Shown here one piece after another: positions 34,580-45,388 of a DNA stretch of 64,000 bases. Every line of letters begins with the position of its first letter. The first letter of the stretch is position 1. Position numbers and translations under genes: made by a program. The notes under the pieces are model-generated. The model was not told the DNA's origin and did no database searches. It worked only from the letters and a program-made list of their open reading frames with translations. The DNA comes from Vanessa cardui (Eukaryota; Arthropoda; Insecta; Lepidoptera; Nymphalidae). Location: the NCBI RefSeq assembly GCF_905220365.1, contig NC_061154.1:13330001-13394000 (forward strand). The letters are read 5' to 3'.

Positions 34580-34735
34580 ACTCTGTCTGTCTGTCGCTCT
34601 TTCACAACCAAACCTCTGAACCGAATTTGTTGAAATTTGGTATTAAGCAAACTCCAAGAAAGGCTTTTTTGCCTAACTCGTGACAACCAACACCCATAAA
34701 CGCGAACTAAGCGCAGCCGACTTCTCGTTTTTATA
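34580..34735 (+). mobile_element. Lepidopteran retroposon tail fragment
   Basis: TCTGTCTGTCTGTCGCTCTT, then CAACCAAACCTCTGAACCGA and TTTGTTGAAATTTGGTAT, is a common 3' segment of dispersed repeats. It abuts the MADF element. Confidence 0.6.
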
Positions 34736-37240
34736 TATTTTTAAGTATTTAATGTTGTTAATTATTTCATAAATTAAATAATAGGTTTCATATAACTTCT
34801 ATTCTGTTCTTATTCGTTTCGACATTCGTAAAAGGAATTTAAAAAATTTAGTATATTTGTTAAAATTGACGGATAGAAATTTATGAAGATGAAAAATTTA
34901 TGAAATATATTTCATTAGCTTTGACGTCGTGCGAGCATTACGAGCGGCATTTCTGCTTTGAATAGCGGAACTAGTTATGAGGCACGAATTTAATTTAATA
35001 AAAAAAAACAACATTTCAAATACACGTGTCCTCAATGCGAAGCGAGCTCATGTGAAAAATAAAATTACACAAATTACAGACTAAAAAATAAAAATTTATT
35101 TGGCCTACATACGTTTAATTGTATTATTAATATCTGACAAAAAAAATTCCATACAAAAGCCACTCCAAAAAGGGCGATCTATTCGTAATTAGAAGTCGGT
35201 TATTACAATCATTTTCATTTTCGTGAAAACGTTTTGTTTCCAAGTTATCGATCGTTCGGACCCTACTCGACTATATTGAATCTCTTTCAGCCTTAAAACG
35301 GTTCGTTTTGTCCTCCACTTGAACGACTGTGGGCCGCAGCAGACCGCGCTTATTGACGCAAAGGGGCCAAATCCGAGTAAAAGATCGGTTATTTTATAAT
35401 AGTTAATAACGTCAGCTTTACCGTAGGTCGAGATTTTTATTGCGCTTTGTACGACGATGCGTTGTACTTTTCTTTTGAGCGTCGCATTTTTTGTAGAATA
35501 CACCGAGCTTATATATAAAATATCATTATTTTTATTCTGGCTCCTTAAATTTCAATCAATCAATTAGGTTAATATTTAGTCATAATACTGAGTGAAAATA
35601 ACAAATGTAATATGTACTAATTTGCAATTAAATTGCTTTTTTTTAAATTCGAATTACTATTATTTTATTTCGAAGGAACGGCTCATAAATGTCTCATGAC
35701 TGAGCAAAGCGTTCCAATTGTCATATGTAGAATAGTCCTCACGGTCCAATTGAGATAACATCTGGATCTTCATCTGAACATTGTTAGAAAATCTATACGC
35801 GTCGAATCGAAATGTCGATATTCCGCCACAAGCCTATTTATCAACCTTCAGTCGAGCTGTATTTTAGAATATACCGCAATTCTCCTATTGTCTCGTAGTT
35901 TATAATGTAATAATTATTATGGATTTAAATTACACCTATGCCTTTATATGATGCTGTAAAAATTAAAGGAAAATATTGAAACTCATTGCTAATAATGAAT
36001 ATAGAAAATAATTTCTATAAATTTAGTAATCGTATTTGAAAACTTTTAAATATTGTTTTAAGATTAAAAACTGGGAATAAAAATGAAAAGCGTGCAACTC
36101 ACGAGTAGTAAAAGGGACGTAAGTCCTCTGTACGATTGTACATTAGCATGTCATTTATCGTATTGCACTTTTAAATACATAAATAAAAATCAAAAGTCAT
36201 AAATAGTTGATTTCAATGAAGTTTCAACAGCGTTATAATAGGAAAATCTGAGGCGCTGTTTATGCGTATCACAGTGGATTTTAAGGCATATTTTATTAAC
36301 AGGACATTACAGGAGCCCCGTGGTGTATCGCCGCCCTTAAGATACTGTTCAAACAGTCGGTCGAACATTGGCTTATTGCTGTACTGGAATATGTGTTTAA
36401 TAAATATTTGTATATTCCTTGCTTAGGTTCGTATTTAAATGGATGTGATATATGTTTACCTACATTATTTATTGATGACTTGCGTGGATGCAATAACGCC
36501 ATAATCACGGCTATTTGAAATAATGTTGGGTAGCTTAAAGCGAATTATATTTTTGACGTTCGGAGAATAAATCGATGTGACAGTGTTTGATCGATATTTC
36601 GTTTTCTAAAATATTTTCTATGTATATAATTATACAACATAAGGGAATATAGACAGATTTTCATCAATGAATAAATCTCTCGTATTGGCGATATTCAATA
36701 GAGATACGACGTCAAGAGCGCCGCTGGAGTCTTTATGAAAGGCCGCCCAGAGCGCCTGACCGCTCAACGATGAGTGGCGTCAATCAAACCGGTCATTTCA
36801 TACGACAGCTAAGCAAATATCAAGACTAACTGGAAATTAATTTTAAAGCACCATATTAATATTGTTGTATAACTCTTCATTGCATCGTATTTAAATCGAT
36901 CTTTAACCAATTTCGAGTTCGCAAAAAATACCATAAACGGTATTGTATCGAAATTATATTGTGTAAGTTCGATCATTCGATTTCTGATTTAATTGATAAA
37001 ATGTGAAGGCTGATAATTAATCCGCAATACCATAGTACCTACAAAGTCATAAAATTACGGCTTTTGTCGAATTAAAATAAATCACTTTTTTTAAGGTAAT
37101 GCAACTCTTATCATATTTTTTATATTTACCTGTCCAGGATAATATTAAAAAATGGTATTTATATTTTTTGTCCATTTCTGAGTAAAAACAATATCGCTAA
37201 ACAGCGACCATTAGTATTATCATGTTCGGGTCGTGAATGA
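34736..37240. other. Intergenic DNA, no gene recognised
   Basis: A 104-codon open frame on the - strand (35503-35189) is the longest here. It is Lys/Arg-rich, has no domain I recognise, and has the look of translated repeat or noncoding DNA. A GC-richer patch lies at about 36705-36790. Confidence 0.45.
36705..36790. other. GC-richer patch with homeodomain-type sites
   Basis: GACGTCAAGAGCGCCGCTGG, AAGGCCGCCCAGAGCGCC and TGAGTGGCGTCAATCAAACC stand out from the AT-rich setting. TCAATCAA resembles a PBC/Hox-type site. It is a candidate enhancer only. Confidence 0.3.
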
Positions 37241-37244
37241 CCCT

Positions 37245-37415
37245 GTGTAACAAAATTGCCGGCGAATTTCTAAAGTAACGAAAGGTTAACATAACATCAC
37301 TCTGTGTATTAGTGAAAACCACATGAAAATCCGTTCAGTAGTTTTAGAGGTTATCGCGAAGGTATAGACAGACGAGGCCGTGGTACTTTGATTTATAGTA
37401 TATAGTGATATTGTA
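37245..37415 (+). mobile_element. Lepidopteran retroposon tail fragment (CCGTTCAGTAGTTTTAGAG)
   Basis: TGAAAACCACATGAAAATCC, then GTTCAGTAGTTTTAGAGGTT and GTATAGACAGACGAG matches common dispersed repeat tails. A related block lies at 38295-38335 (AAATCCGTTCCGTAGTTTTA). Confidence 0.6.
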
Positions 37416-37596
37416 AGATCTACCGAGGGAAATGTGCGGGAAGTTTGAAGGACATCTAAAATGAAACGATTGCGCTTCAACGATTTTATAACTAAGTTAC
37501 GTGTTTTGTAATTCCATTACTGTCACAGGAAACTTTTGTATACGTACTTTATAATAAACGGAACGCTAATATTAAATATCATAAGACTTATTTTAC

Positions 37597-38000
37597 CTTT
37601 TCAACCGACTTCAAAAAGGAGGAGGTTATCAATTCGTCTGTATTTTTTTTTTTTTTTTTTATGTTTGTTACCTCATAACTTTTTACTGGGTGGACCGATT
37701 TTGATATTTTTTTTTGTTTGAAAGGTGTGAAAAGTAGTGCTTTCCGTAGGGTCCCATTTTAATTTTATTTTTTTCCGATGATGGTATCCGTATGAAAACG
37801 ACATAAGTCTTAAATTTGCATTATGTATGTGCGCGATAGGTGAATAACTCAAAACCACGTTAACCAATTTTGATGATTCTTTTTTTATTATAAAGGATAT
37901 ACTTTAAGGGTAGTTTGGTGAAAGTTTGGTAAGATTCTGAGCATAGAATCCATGACAAATTAAGGGAACGGGAGGGAACGGAACAATTCTGAGGACAACG
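37597..38000 (+). mobile_element. Longest copy of ACCGACTTCAAAAAGGAGGA repeat family
   Basis: It begins TTCAACCGACTTCAAAAAGG and AGGAGGTTATCAATTCGTCT, followed by a long T run. Then come CATAACTTTTTACTGGGTGG, ACCGATTTTGATATTTT and, near 37900, TACTTTAAGGGTAGTTTGG. Other starts of the same family lie at 27117, 29921 and 60493. No protein is encoded. The autonomous partner is unknown to me. Confidence 0.75.
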
Positions 38001-38107
38001 TTAGCAATACTCGGTCGAATCTTTTATTTATGGGTTACTTGGATATTTGAATCACCTTCCGGAACGAGGTTATCTTCATGTAATTATCATAATCGAATAT
38101 TATAATC

Positions 38108-38345
38108 AACTAGCGACCCGACCCGACTTCTCACGGGTGCAATACTGATACTAAATATACTAAAGAATTTGTTTATTTACGACATCACATTGCAAACTAC
38201 TAAAATTGTCAGTGTTTCTTTACTATATTGTTCATTTATTATATACACAAACCTTTCCCTTGAATTACACTATCTATTAAAAAAAACCGCTTTAAAATCC
38301 GTTCCGTAGTTTTAAAGATATAGGGACAGAGAAAGCGACTTTGTT
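38108..38345 (-). mobile_element. Dispersed repeat (GCACCCGTGAGAAGTCGGGTCG family)
   Basis: On the - strand the end reads TATTGCACCCGTGAGAAGTC followed by GGGTCGGGTCGCTAGTTG, an arrangement common in lepidopteran repeats. On the + strand AAATCCGTTCCGTAGTTTTA precedes AGATATAGGGACAGAGAAAG. Confidence 0.62.
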
Positions 38346-38715
38346 TTATACTGTGTTGACGGATCTCCTAAACGGCTTACAGTTAGGGTGCGATTTGGGG
38401 CAGAATTTCTTACTGTCTTTAATCAAATTTTGTGTATATGATGTGATGTCATATGATGTACGACATAGCATTCGAATAGCTCTTTTGCAAAGTTTTTTTA
38501 CTGAGGTCGATTACAGCTCATTCGAGGGTGGTACCTTGTAGTTTATGCCGCATGACGTATTAAAGCCGTATTTTCGAAAGTCTATTTTTGCTTTATTCGA
38601 AAGTTTCTTTTGAAATTGTCCCCGAAGTAGTTTCTGATTCATATAAACGGCACGCTTAATCTATCCATATTAAGAAAAAATGTTATTCTACATCAGCTTC
38701 ACTTAAAATCAAAAA

Positions 38716-39305
38716 ATAAATAAAATTTTAACAAAAAGAAAAACCGACTTCAAACAAAACACTATTTTAAAACAAATAAAAATGCACTAAAAAGTAATAA
38801 AAATAAGTGCATATTTAACATATTTTTGAGAGTCCTCCTAGGTAAAATGAAATGAAAAATATTAGACTACATAAAAGTCGATTTACGATTATATAATGTA
38901 GTTATAATTATTGCTATATTTGGAGTCGGTGTCAGCCAACCCTATACTATACCTATCAAAAAAACAATACAAGAATACTTTAAGAAATATGTTTCTTACA
39001 AATTACCTTTTATTAATTAAATTACTGGGTCAATCAAGAGGCTCGTATCGCTTCTTTTTTTTGATTGTTGAAGCGTGTGCCTGTGGCTGACACCGGCTCC
39101 AAATATAGCAATAATTATAACTACATCATATAATCGTAAATCGACTTTTATGTAGTCTAATATTTTTCATTTCATTTTACCTAGGAGGACTCTCAAAAAT
39201 ATGTTAAATATGTACTTATTTTTATTACTTTTTAGTGCATTTTTATTTGTTTTAAAATAGTGTTTTGTTTGAAGTCGGTTTTCTTTTTGCTAAAATTTTA
39301 TTTAT
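38716..39305. mobile_element. Large inverted-repeat element, about 222-bp arms and 145-bp centre
   Basis: The left arm 38716-38938 and right arm 39084-39305 are reverse complements with only about four to six differences by eye. Both outer ends carry AAAACCGACTTCAAAC and both inner ends GGAGTCGGTGTCAGCCA or its near match. The 145-bp centre is not symmetric. There is no open frame. Near-identity of the arms suggests a young insertion or gene conversion between arms. It looks like a foldback-type MITE or a head-to-head pair of one repeat. No target duplication is obvious. Confidence 0.9.
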
Positions 39306-40098
39306 CTAATGGTATTTTGTTGGGACAACTTAATATGAAATTCCTACTTAAATAATATTGTATTACCGGCAAACAATAATTATATGAATTTCTTTGCTCT
39401 GGTTTGAATATTTATTTATATATGAAATTATGGACAGGGAAGAATTTAATATAATTTAAGATAAATAACCACGCAATAATATATTAATTACACGTTGATC
39501 TTCTCGTATGTACCGTTGAAATATTATAATATATCTTTTTCAATTCTTTTGAAATATTATAATCAAAAATTCTTACTTGTAAAAGCTTGATACTAAATTT
39601 GATTCTATTACATTTTTTTCATTAACTCATCGTGCATTTATACATGCTCATTAGAAACGGTTTTAAAAAAAAGGCTTGATTTAATGATATAATTATACCT
39701 TTATTCCAGATTGCTCTACAACATCAAGAATTAAATAGGCGATTGGTGCCAGGTACCTGAAAACCACGGAATAGTTCTATCACCCCAACACTTGATAATT
39801 TATTTATTTTTTAATTAAAATTAAAATATTCAAACATAAAATGCAGTTTTGTCTGCTTTTTTAATGCAATACATCCTTGCTCATCATAAAAGTTACTTAT
39901 TAAAATCTATAAACTTGTATTTTACTGATATTATCTTTAAAAACTAAAAGTTACACGAGTTATGATATTCTTTGATGCTTTAGCAGTATCAGTAGGTAAT
40001 ACAAATTTACTTAGATCGTAGTAAGTTAATTGCAAACGACTAATGGAGGAATATATACGCGATGCTTGTGCAATGTTTCATTTTCAATAATTGTCACA

Positions 40099-40283
40099 AA
40101 TCAATACAAATCAAAATATTTATTCAAGTAGACTTTTACAAGCACTTTTGAATCGTCATTTAACAACAATATTAAATGAAGCTACCGCCGGTTTGGAAAG
40201 TTTTTTCGGTAGCAGATTCCGATACCGATAGAAACCGGCAAGAAAGTCAGTGGTTATCCTTATTCAACATTTAAATGTACTAT
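40099..40283 (-). mobile_element. Dispersed retroposon copy (GGTGGTAGCTTC family)
   Basis: TATTTATTCAAGTAGACTTT, then TACAAGCACTTTTGAATCGT, GAAGCTACCGCCGGTTTGG and GAAACCGGCAAGAAAGTCAG is the reverse complement of the family at 18915-19149, extended to its 5' section (CAACATTTAAATGTACT). Confidence 0.8.
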
Positions 40284-41133
40284 AACCTCCATGAAGTCAA
40301 CATCTTTTTGGTTATTAGAAGCTAACAAACACAAGTACTCTCTGGAAGGCCAATAAGTATTTATTAAACCTAATGGGCTCTCTTTGATCTGATAATTCTT
40401 ATTTAATGCATAAAACTTATAAATACTGTTTTAAATGTTTTCAGCTCAACTATAAAATTTAATTTTTCCAAATCTTTATTACTAAATTTATTAATTATTT
40501 TATATATAAATAAATCTCCTGTAAAGACGGTCAACCCATTTAATAGTACAATTACACACGTAACTGAAATTCTCGTAAACGGTTGGACCGATTTTAATGT
40601 AATTTTGTATATACTTAAAACAATTTCTGAATGGTTTATATTACTGATGGAACTGCGATCGCAAAGTAAATTAAAATTTTAGAAATAAGGATGAATGACT
40701 ATTATGATTATATTAATTTCGATTAAATAAACTAAATTCAACTCTTCAATTCAACTAAATTAAACTCGATTCAACTCTTTTAAAAAACAATTGTTCAAAA
40801 AATATTATTTTTCAGTCTATAGTCAGTCAGTTCAGTCATAAGTCTTCAATATCGCGATATTGTCTACGGCTCGGCTGGCGTGATGAAAATACGAAATGTA
40901 TTCCATTCCGAATTTTTTCATTATTTCGATATTACGTTTCAATGGCCTCGTATATTGATGTGCCTGTTTGCAGGTGGATTATTGAAAATCTTCAACGATG
41001 ATATTTCATCATTACTGCACCTATTTATATCGCCTTGATATAAACAATTTATAAAAAGAGTAGTTCCCGCCCGCAAAGAGGGTCACATACGAGATATCCG
41101 ATGCCCTTCACTGTACGCGTACCCTGTACGTAT

Positions 41134-41147
41134 ATGTTCAAAATCAT
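41134..41147. repeat. Left target-site duplication of the Penelope-like element
   Basis: ATGTTCAAAATCAT here is repeated exactly at 43293-43306 on the far side of the element. Confidence 0.85.
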
Positions 41148-41178
41148 AATGTTGTCTTAAATTTTCGCGATTATTACA

Positions 41179-41327
41179 CATTTAAATAAAACTAGTTATG
41201 ACGGATTTTAATCGCGTATATTAATTATTTTGGACTTCCCGACGTTTCGAGCAGCTGTAACGTAACTGTAACTGTAACGCTGTAAAGCGTTCGTGGTCAC
41301 GGAGAGACTAAGGTGGCATTTGTCTAT
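41179..41327. repeat. Left terminal inverted repeat of the Penelope-like element
   Basis: It matches 43183-43292 in reverse complement except for an internal expansion at 41254-41285 (GCTGTAACGTAACTGTAACT and following). It contains GACGTTTCGAGC, whose complement GCTCGAAACGTC resembles the GAAA-C/GUC part of a hammerhead ribozyme core. Confidence 0.9.
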
Positions 41328-41357
41328 TTGAAGAACAAAAGAAAATATTATTTGCAA

Positions 41358-43179
41358 CTACCGCCAACGATTTCTCAATTGGTATCTTGAGTAACGTTCC
41401 GGTTGCACGCAGAAGGCACTGACTGTATCTTTAGGTCTTGCAGTCTTTTGGATTTGGGATTTTAAATTTTTAATAAGTGGATCCCAGGTGTTAGAAAGTC
41501 TCCAACCATCTTCTCTATTGAAGTTCGGATGTTTTTAAATTTCAATAGCCTCGCGTATCATTCTAGGAATGAATCTGTGTTCTTTAGCGAGGATCTGTGG
41601 TTTATCAAATCGGATAAAATGGTTAGGTTTATCCAGAGCATGTTCACAGACTGCAGACTTTGAAGAACGCCTATTTTTGACATCTCCTATATGTTCCTTT
41701 ACCCTGGTACCGATACTTCTCTTTGTTTGGCCTATGTAAGATAAACCACACTCAAATTCGAGTTTATATACTCCTGCAGTTTGTAAAGGAATATTACTCT
41801 TGATAGGTCTCAAGAACTGGCTCACTTTCTTATGAGGCTTGTAAACGGTTTTAATCGAAGCTCGCTTCAAGATGTTGCCAATCCTGTCTGTAACTCCCTT
41901 CACATATGGTAGAAATGCAGGTTGTCGCTCAACTGTGGGTGGCTTGATACGGCTTCTGCGATGCTGGCGAGGCACGGGCAGCCTGTTCTGGTGGAGTGCA
42001 AGCTTGACCTGACGTAGCTCGTCCTCTAGGTGTTCAGCATCGCAGAGATGGTGGGCTCTCTGAAACAAAGATTTTCCAACGGTAGCTAACTGGCTAGGGT
42101 GGTGGTGCGAGTCACCATTGAGGTATTTGTTGGTGTGTGTGGGTTTCCTAGTCTGTGTGACTTAATGTATTGTCAGGATTCTTGATAATAAGGATGTCAA
42201 GGAAAGCTAAAGAATTATTTGCCTCTAATTCCATAGTAAATTGAATGTTTTTATTTATAGAATTAAGATGTACTAAAAATGCAGATGTCAGAACACTAGG
42301 TAATATTGTGAAAGTGTCATCTACGTACCGTTTATAAAACTTAGGTGTTATTGGCCCAGAGCGAAGAGCCCTCTCCTCCAGGTCTTCCATGAATAAATCG
42401 GCGACCACGGGGGATACTGGAGAACCCATGGCTACCCCGTCAACTTGTACATAGAATTCATCATTTCACAATAAATAACCAGATGTGAGGCAGTGATGTA
42501 ACAGCTCTGCATATTCAATAGGCATGTTGTGTGTCTGTAGTTTCCTCTTGACAATTTCGATGCAGTCTTGTATGGGTAAGCAGGTAAACAATGACTGGAC
42601 ATCAAAACTAACCATTGTCTCGTTGTTGGTTAATTTAAGGAACTGGTAAGAATCCTTGACATACGCCGCAGTGTGTCCTCGGAGGGGTGATAATATCCTT
42701 GCTATGTGTTGAGCCATATCTAGAGCCATATCTTGTCTATATGTTGGTGTATCGATTTGGCTTACAATGGGACGCAGCGGAGCACCAGTTTTATGGATCT
42801 TAGGTAACCCATACAGTTTTGGAGGCTTTGCACATGTAGGTACGAGTGATTTTTTGTCCAGATTTAATTTTTCTTGATGTTTTGATATTAATGCGGATGT
42901 ATTTTTAAGAATGTTATTAGTAGGGTCTTTGGTTGCTTTTTTATACGTTTTTACATCCGATAAAATCGCAAAAATTTTCTGGTTATAATCACACGTATCC
43001 ATCACAACGGTCGCGTTTCCCTTATCTGCTCGGAGGACTGTAATGTCTTTATTGTTGCGTAAGTTCTTCAGTGCAATAGATTCATCACGAGTAAGGTTTC
43101 TTTTCGGTGGCCGGCTTCGACGTAAAACACTCGAAATGTCCTGTCGAATAGCTTCCGAGTCTTCCTTTGTGATATTACT
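41358..43179 (-). pseudogene. Penelope-like reverse transcriptase / GIY-YIG endonuclease, broken
   Basis: Frames in order on the - strand: 43179-42469 carries LRADKGNATVVMD, KLYGLPKIHKTGAPLRPIVS and SFDVQSLFT of the RT fingers and palm. A TGA at 42468-42466 interrupts the frame, apparently in place of Trp. From 42465 to about 42160 it continues in frame with VDGVAMGSPVSPVVADLFME and FYKRYVDDTF, the catalytic YVDD. A two-base loss near 42150-42156 shifts the frame. The remaining frame holds HLCDAEHLEDELR and the endonuclease GVYKLEFECGLSYIGQTKRS with RVKEH (GIY-YIG). A TAA at 41537-41535 (in place of Lys) is followed by in-frame sequence to the final TAG at 41360-41358. The N-terminus is absent. 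It cannot make a working enzyme, but few lesions suggest modest age. Confidence 0.93.
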
Positions 43180-43182
43180 TTA

Positions 43183-43292
43183 GCCACCTTAGTCTACCCG
43201 TGACCACGAACGCTGTAAAGTGCTCGAAACGTCGGGATGTCCAAAATAATTAATATACGCGATTAAAATCCGTCATAACTAGTTTTATTTAA
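43183..43292. repeat. Right terminal inverted repeat of the Penelope-like element
   Basis: GCCACCTTAGTCTACCCGTG, then ACCACGAACGCTGTAAAGTG, CTCGAAACGTCGGGATGTCC and AAAATAATTAATATACGCG mirror the left repeat. CTGTAAAGTGCTCGAAAC sits where a hammerhead core would read CTGATGA, stem II, GAAA. The CTGATGA box is not intact. Confidence 0.9.
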
Positions 43293-43306
43293 ATGTTCAA
43301 AATCAT
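43293..43306. repeat. Right target-site duplication of the Penelope-like element
   Basis: This is an exact copy of ATGTTCAAAATCAT at 41134-41147. Confidence 0.85.
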
Positions 43307-45032
43307 GTTGATCGGTTGAACAGATAAGGTGCGAAAGTGTAATAAACAAACAAAGTCACTTTCCCATTTAAACACCTTTTATTAATAAAGAAAATTAGAA
43401 GTACGATTCGGAACAAAATCTTTGGTAGATAGGTACATTTATTTCATATCGTTTATTTGTTCATATGTAAGTACGACATGATGGGAAATATGAATAATAC
43501 ATAAATTGGCCTAGAGCGTAATTTTAGTGTATCAGATTAAAACATGTCCTTACAAATTCAAAGTTGGTGACTTTAACAAACGTCAGAACTTTATCTTACA
43601 GTCATTCGTCTACCTTTTTTTAGTTGCACGTAATTTGGAATCGGTGATATCTTTCAAGGTATTCTTTCGAATGGCATCGTGTAAGAGACATTTAATAAAC
43701 ATTAAGTATCCCAAGTAACCAACATAGTTATGTACATAAGGATTAACAAAGAATTGTTGAAAATAGCTTCGCAAGTAACCAAAACTTTTTTCAATCCTAT
43801 ATTTTCAATAATACATAAAAATTGTTATCACGAGAGTGCCTTAGAAGAAATGCGCATGCAATCGCAGTCATTTTTGGAAGTTTCTATCTTTCTTTCAATC
43901 CTCATTGAAAGTCGTACAATTGTCTGCTACATTGATTTGAATTATTACCTCTAAGGCTTCTTAAGGTTGTTGAAACACGTGAACGCCCAGAAGCCTTAAA
44001 GTTTTCATGTGCTTAGTTGTATCCTGCTTGTCAATGATTAAAAGTAGCCTTTACGTGTGGGATGAAATTTTGTGTTTCAATACATGTGTTTCTACATTGA
44101 TTACCTGTTTGAATAAATCTCTTTGATTTGTAAGCGCTTAAATTACTTAGATTGACTCAAAAATAACTCTTAAAAAACTCGTTTTAAAATAGATAAAATC
44201 GTCTCAAGAAATAATAATAAAAAGTACGGAATCGGGAACACGGAACTATACGAAACTTCCCCGCGTCTTCAGTGAGACATCGATGAGATCAAATTCTTGC
44301 TTACCGCTTCAAAGTTCGAAGTTGTTTGCATTGATGTTAGTTGGTTTCGATGTTTCGGAAATCGAGTCGTGAATGAGTAACAATGATGACTATTCCAAGA
44401 TTGGAGAAATTTCGTTAACACGGGGTATATTAGATTGAATGCTTTGATTTTGAGGAATATTGTTATTATTTTTAAACAATGTGTGACCAAAAATTGTGTA
44501 ACGTTACCACACTTAATATATGTAGGTATGTATTTGTGTAAGTTTCTTTATTAAACCAAAATGTTTGTCTTTATCCTCATCATATGATTCCAAGTAGCAT
44601 TGCCTATAAATTAACACATTCAGAGAAATCGTAGTTTTAGTTGCATTTTTATTGTCGTTTTGTCAATTATTTAATTATTACTTTTAGCGCTCCATTACGT
44701 AAATCGTGACTGCAAATTCATCATACAACATATATATTTTAAATAGCATATTTTATTCTAAACATTTTTTAAATTAATGTGTCGCACTTAGTCTTTATTC
44801 AGAAAATAATTAGCTACGTCATATCCGCACGATTGAGGTGACATTCGACGCCGTTTGTTTGAGTCCTGCCTTGGATTAGAATTGTTTGAGAAAGTCGATG
44901 ATGACAAAATGTTAATTCTTATATGAAACAGGTGAATTAGTAACCAAAGTAGCACGTAAAGTATACCCGAACATTATAGTTTCCAACCAATTACGTTATT
45001 TCTTAAAGGTGTCAGACTTAGCATTATCTGGT
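43307..45032. other. Intergenic AT-rich DNA
   Basis: No exon and no repeat is recognised. Short open frames (for example 43527-43718 and 43730-43954) have no domain and a composition like the surrounding DNA. Confidence 0.45.
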
Positions 45033-45388
45033 TAAGATTGAATTTGAATTGGAGAAGAGCCGAGATGGCCCAGTGGTTAGAACACGTGCATCTTAACCGA
45101 CGATTATGGGTTAAAATACAGGCTGCACCAGTAAATATATATGTGCTTAATTTGTGTTTATAATTCATCTCTTGCTCGGCGGTTAAGAAAAATCGTGAGG
45201 AAACCTGCATGTGTTTAATTTAATTGAAATTCCGCCACATGTGCAGTCCATTCTTTTTGGGTTACATTGGAATAGCGTGGTGGAATATGTTCCAAGCCCT
45301 TTTCTTAATGGGAGAGGAGACCATTAGCCCAGTAGTGGGAAATTTACAGGCTGTTACTTTACTTTTTTTACTTTACTAAGATTGAATT
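45033..45388. repeat. Target-site duplication flanking the SINE
   Basis: TAAGATTGAATT occurs at 45033-45044 and again at 45377-45388, directly bracketing the tRNA-derived SINE. Confidence 0.82.
45045..45376 (+). mobile_element. tRNA-derived SINE, complete copy
   Basis: The head GAGCCGAGATGGCCCAGTGG contains the pol III A box TGGCCCAGTGG. The B box region (GGGTTAAAATACAGG) is degenerate. The body has GTGCTTAATTTGTGTTTATA, CGTGAGGAAACCTGCATGTG, AATAGCGTGGTGGAATATGT and AGCCCAGTAGTGGGAAATTT. The tail is ACAGGCTGTTACTTTACTTT and further T/AC repeats. SINEs of this kind are copied by a partner LINE through the shared 3' tail. Flanking 12-bp duplications confirm insertion. Other copies lie at 33143-33398 and 52320-52410. 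Confidence 0.92.

Larger units (their letters stand above)
41148..43292 (-). mobile_element. Penelope-like retroelement with inverted terminal repeats
   Basis: It is bounded by a 14-bp target duplication (41134-41147 and 43293-43306). The left terminal region (about 41179-41327) and right terminal region (about 43183-43292) are inverted copies. They share ATTTAAATAAAACTAGTTAT, GACGGATTTTAATCGCGTAT, CCCGACGTTTCGAGCA and TTCGTGGTCACG. The left copy carries an extra insertion of TAACTG-type hexamers (41254-41285), and about 31 bp lie outside it before the duplication. Penelope-like elements encode a reverse transcriptase related to telomerase RT plus a GIY-YIG endonuclease and have terminal repeats in direct or inverted orientation, which fits. 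The 5' part of the gene is missing: the coding frame starts at the inner edge of the right repeat. Confidence 0.92.

Noticed and set aside
35189..35503. 104-codon Lys/Arg-rich open frame on the - strand
   Set aside because: No domain or family match by eye and no splice partners; probably repeat-derived or random. Worth a database search, but not supportable as a gene.
40745..40825. Possible tandem or CRISPR-like array from repeated TTCAACTC/CAGTCAGT words
   Set aside because: The units are short, irregular and without constant spacing; simple low-complexity sequence in a eukaryotic genome.
41535..43005. Functional host gene with reverse transcriptase motifs
   Set aside because: In-frame stops, a frameshift, flanking inverted repeats and a target duplication show it is a dead Penelope-like element.
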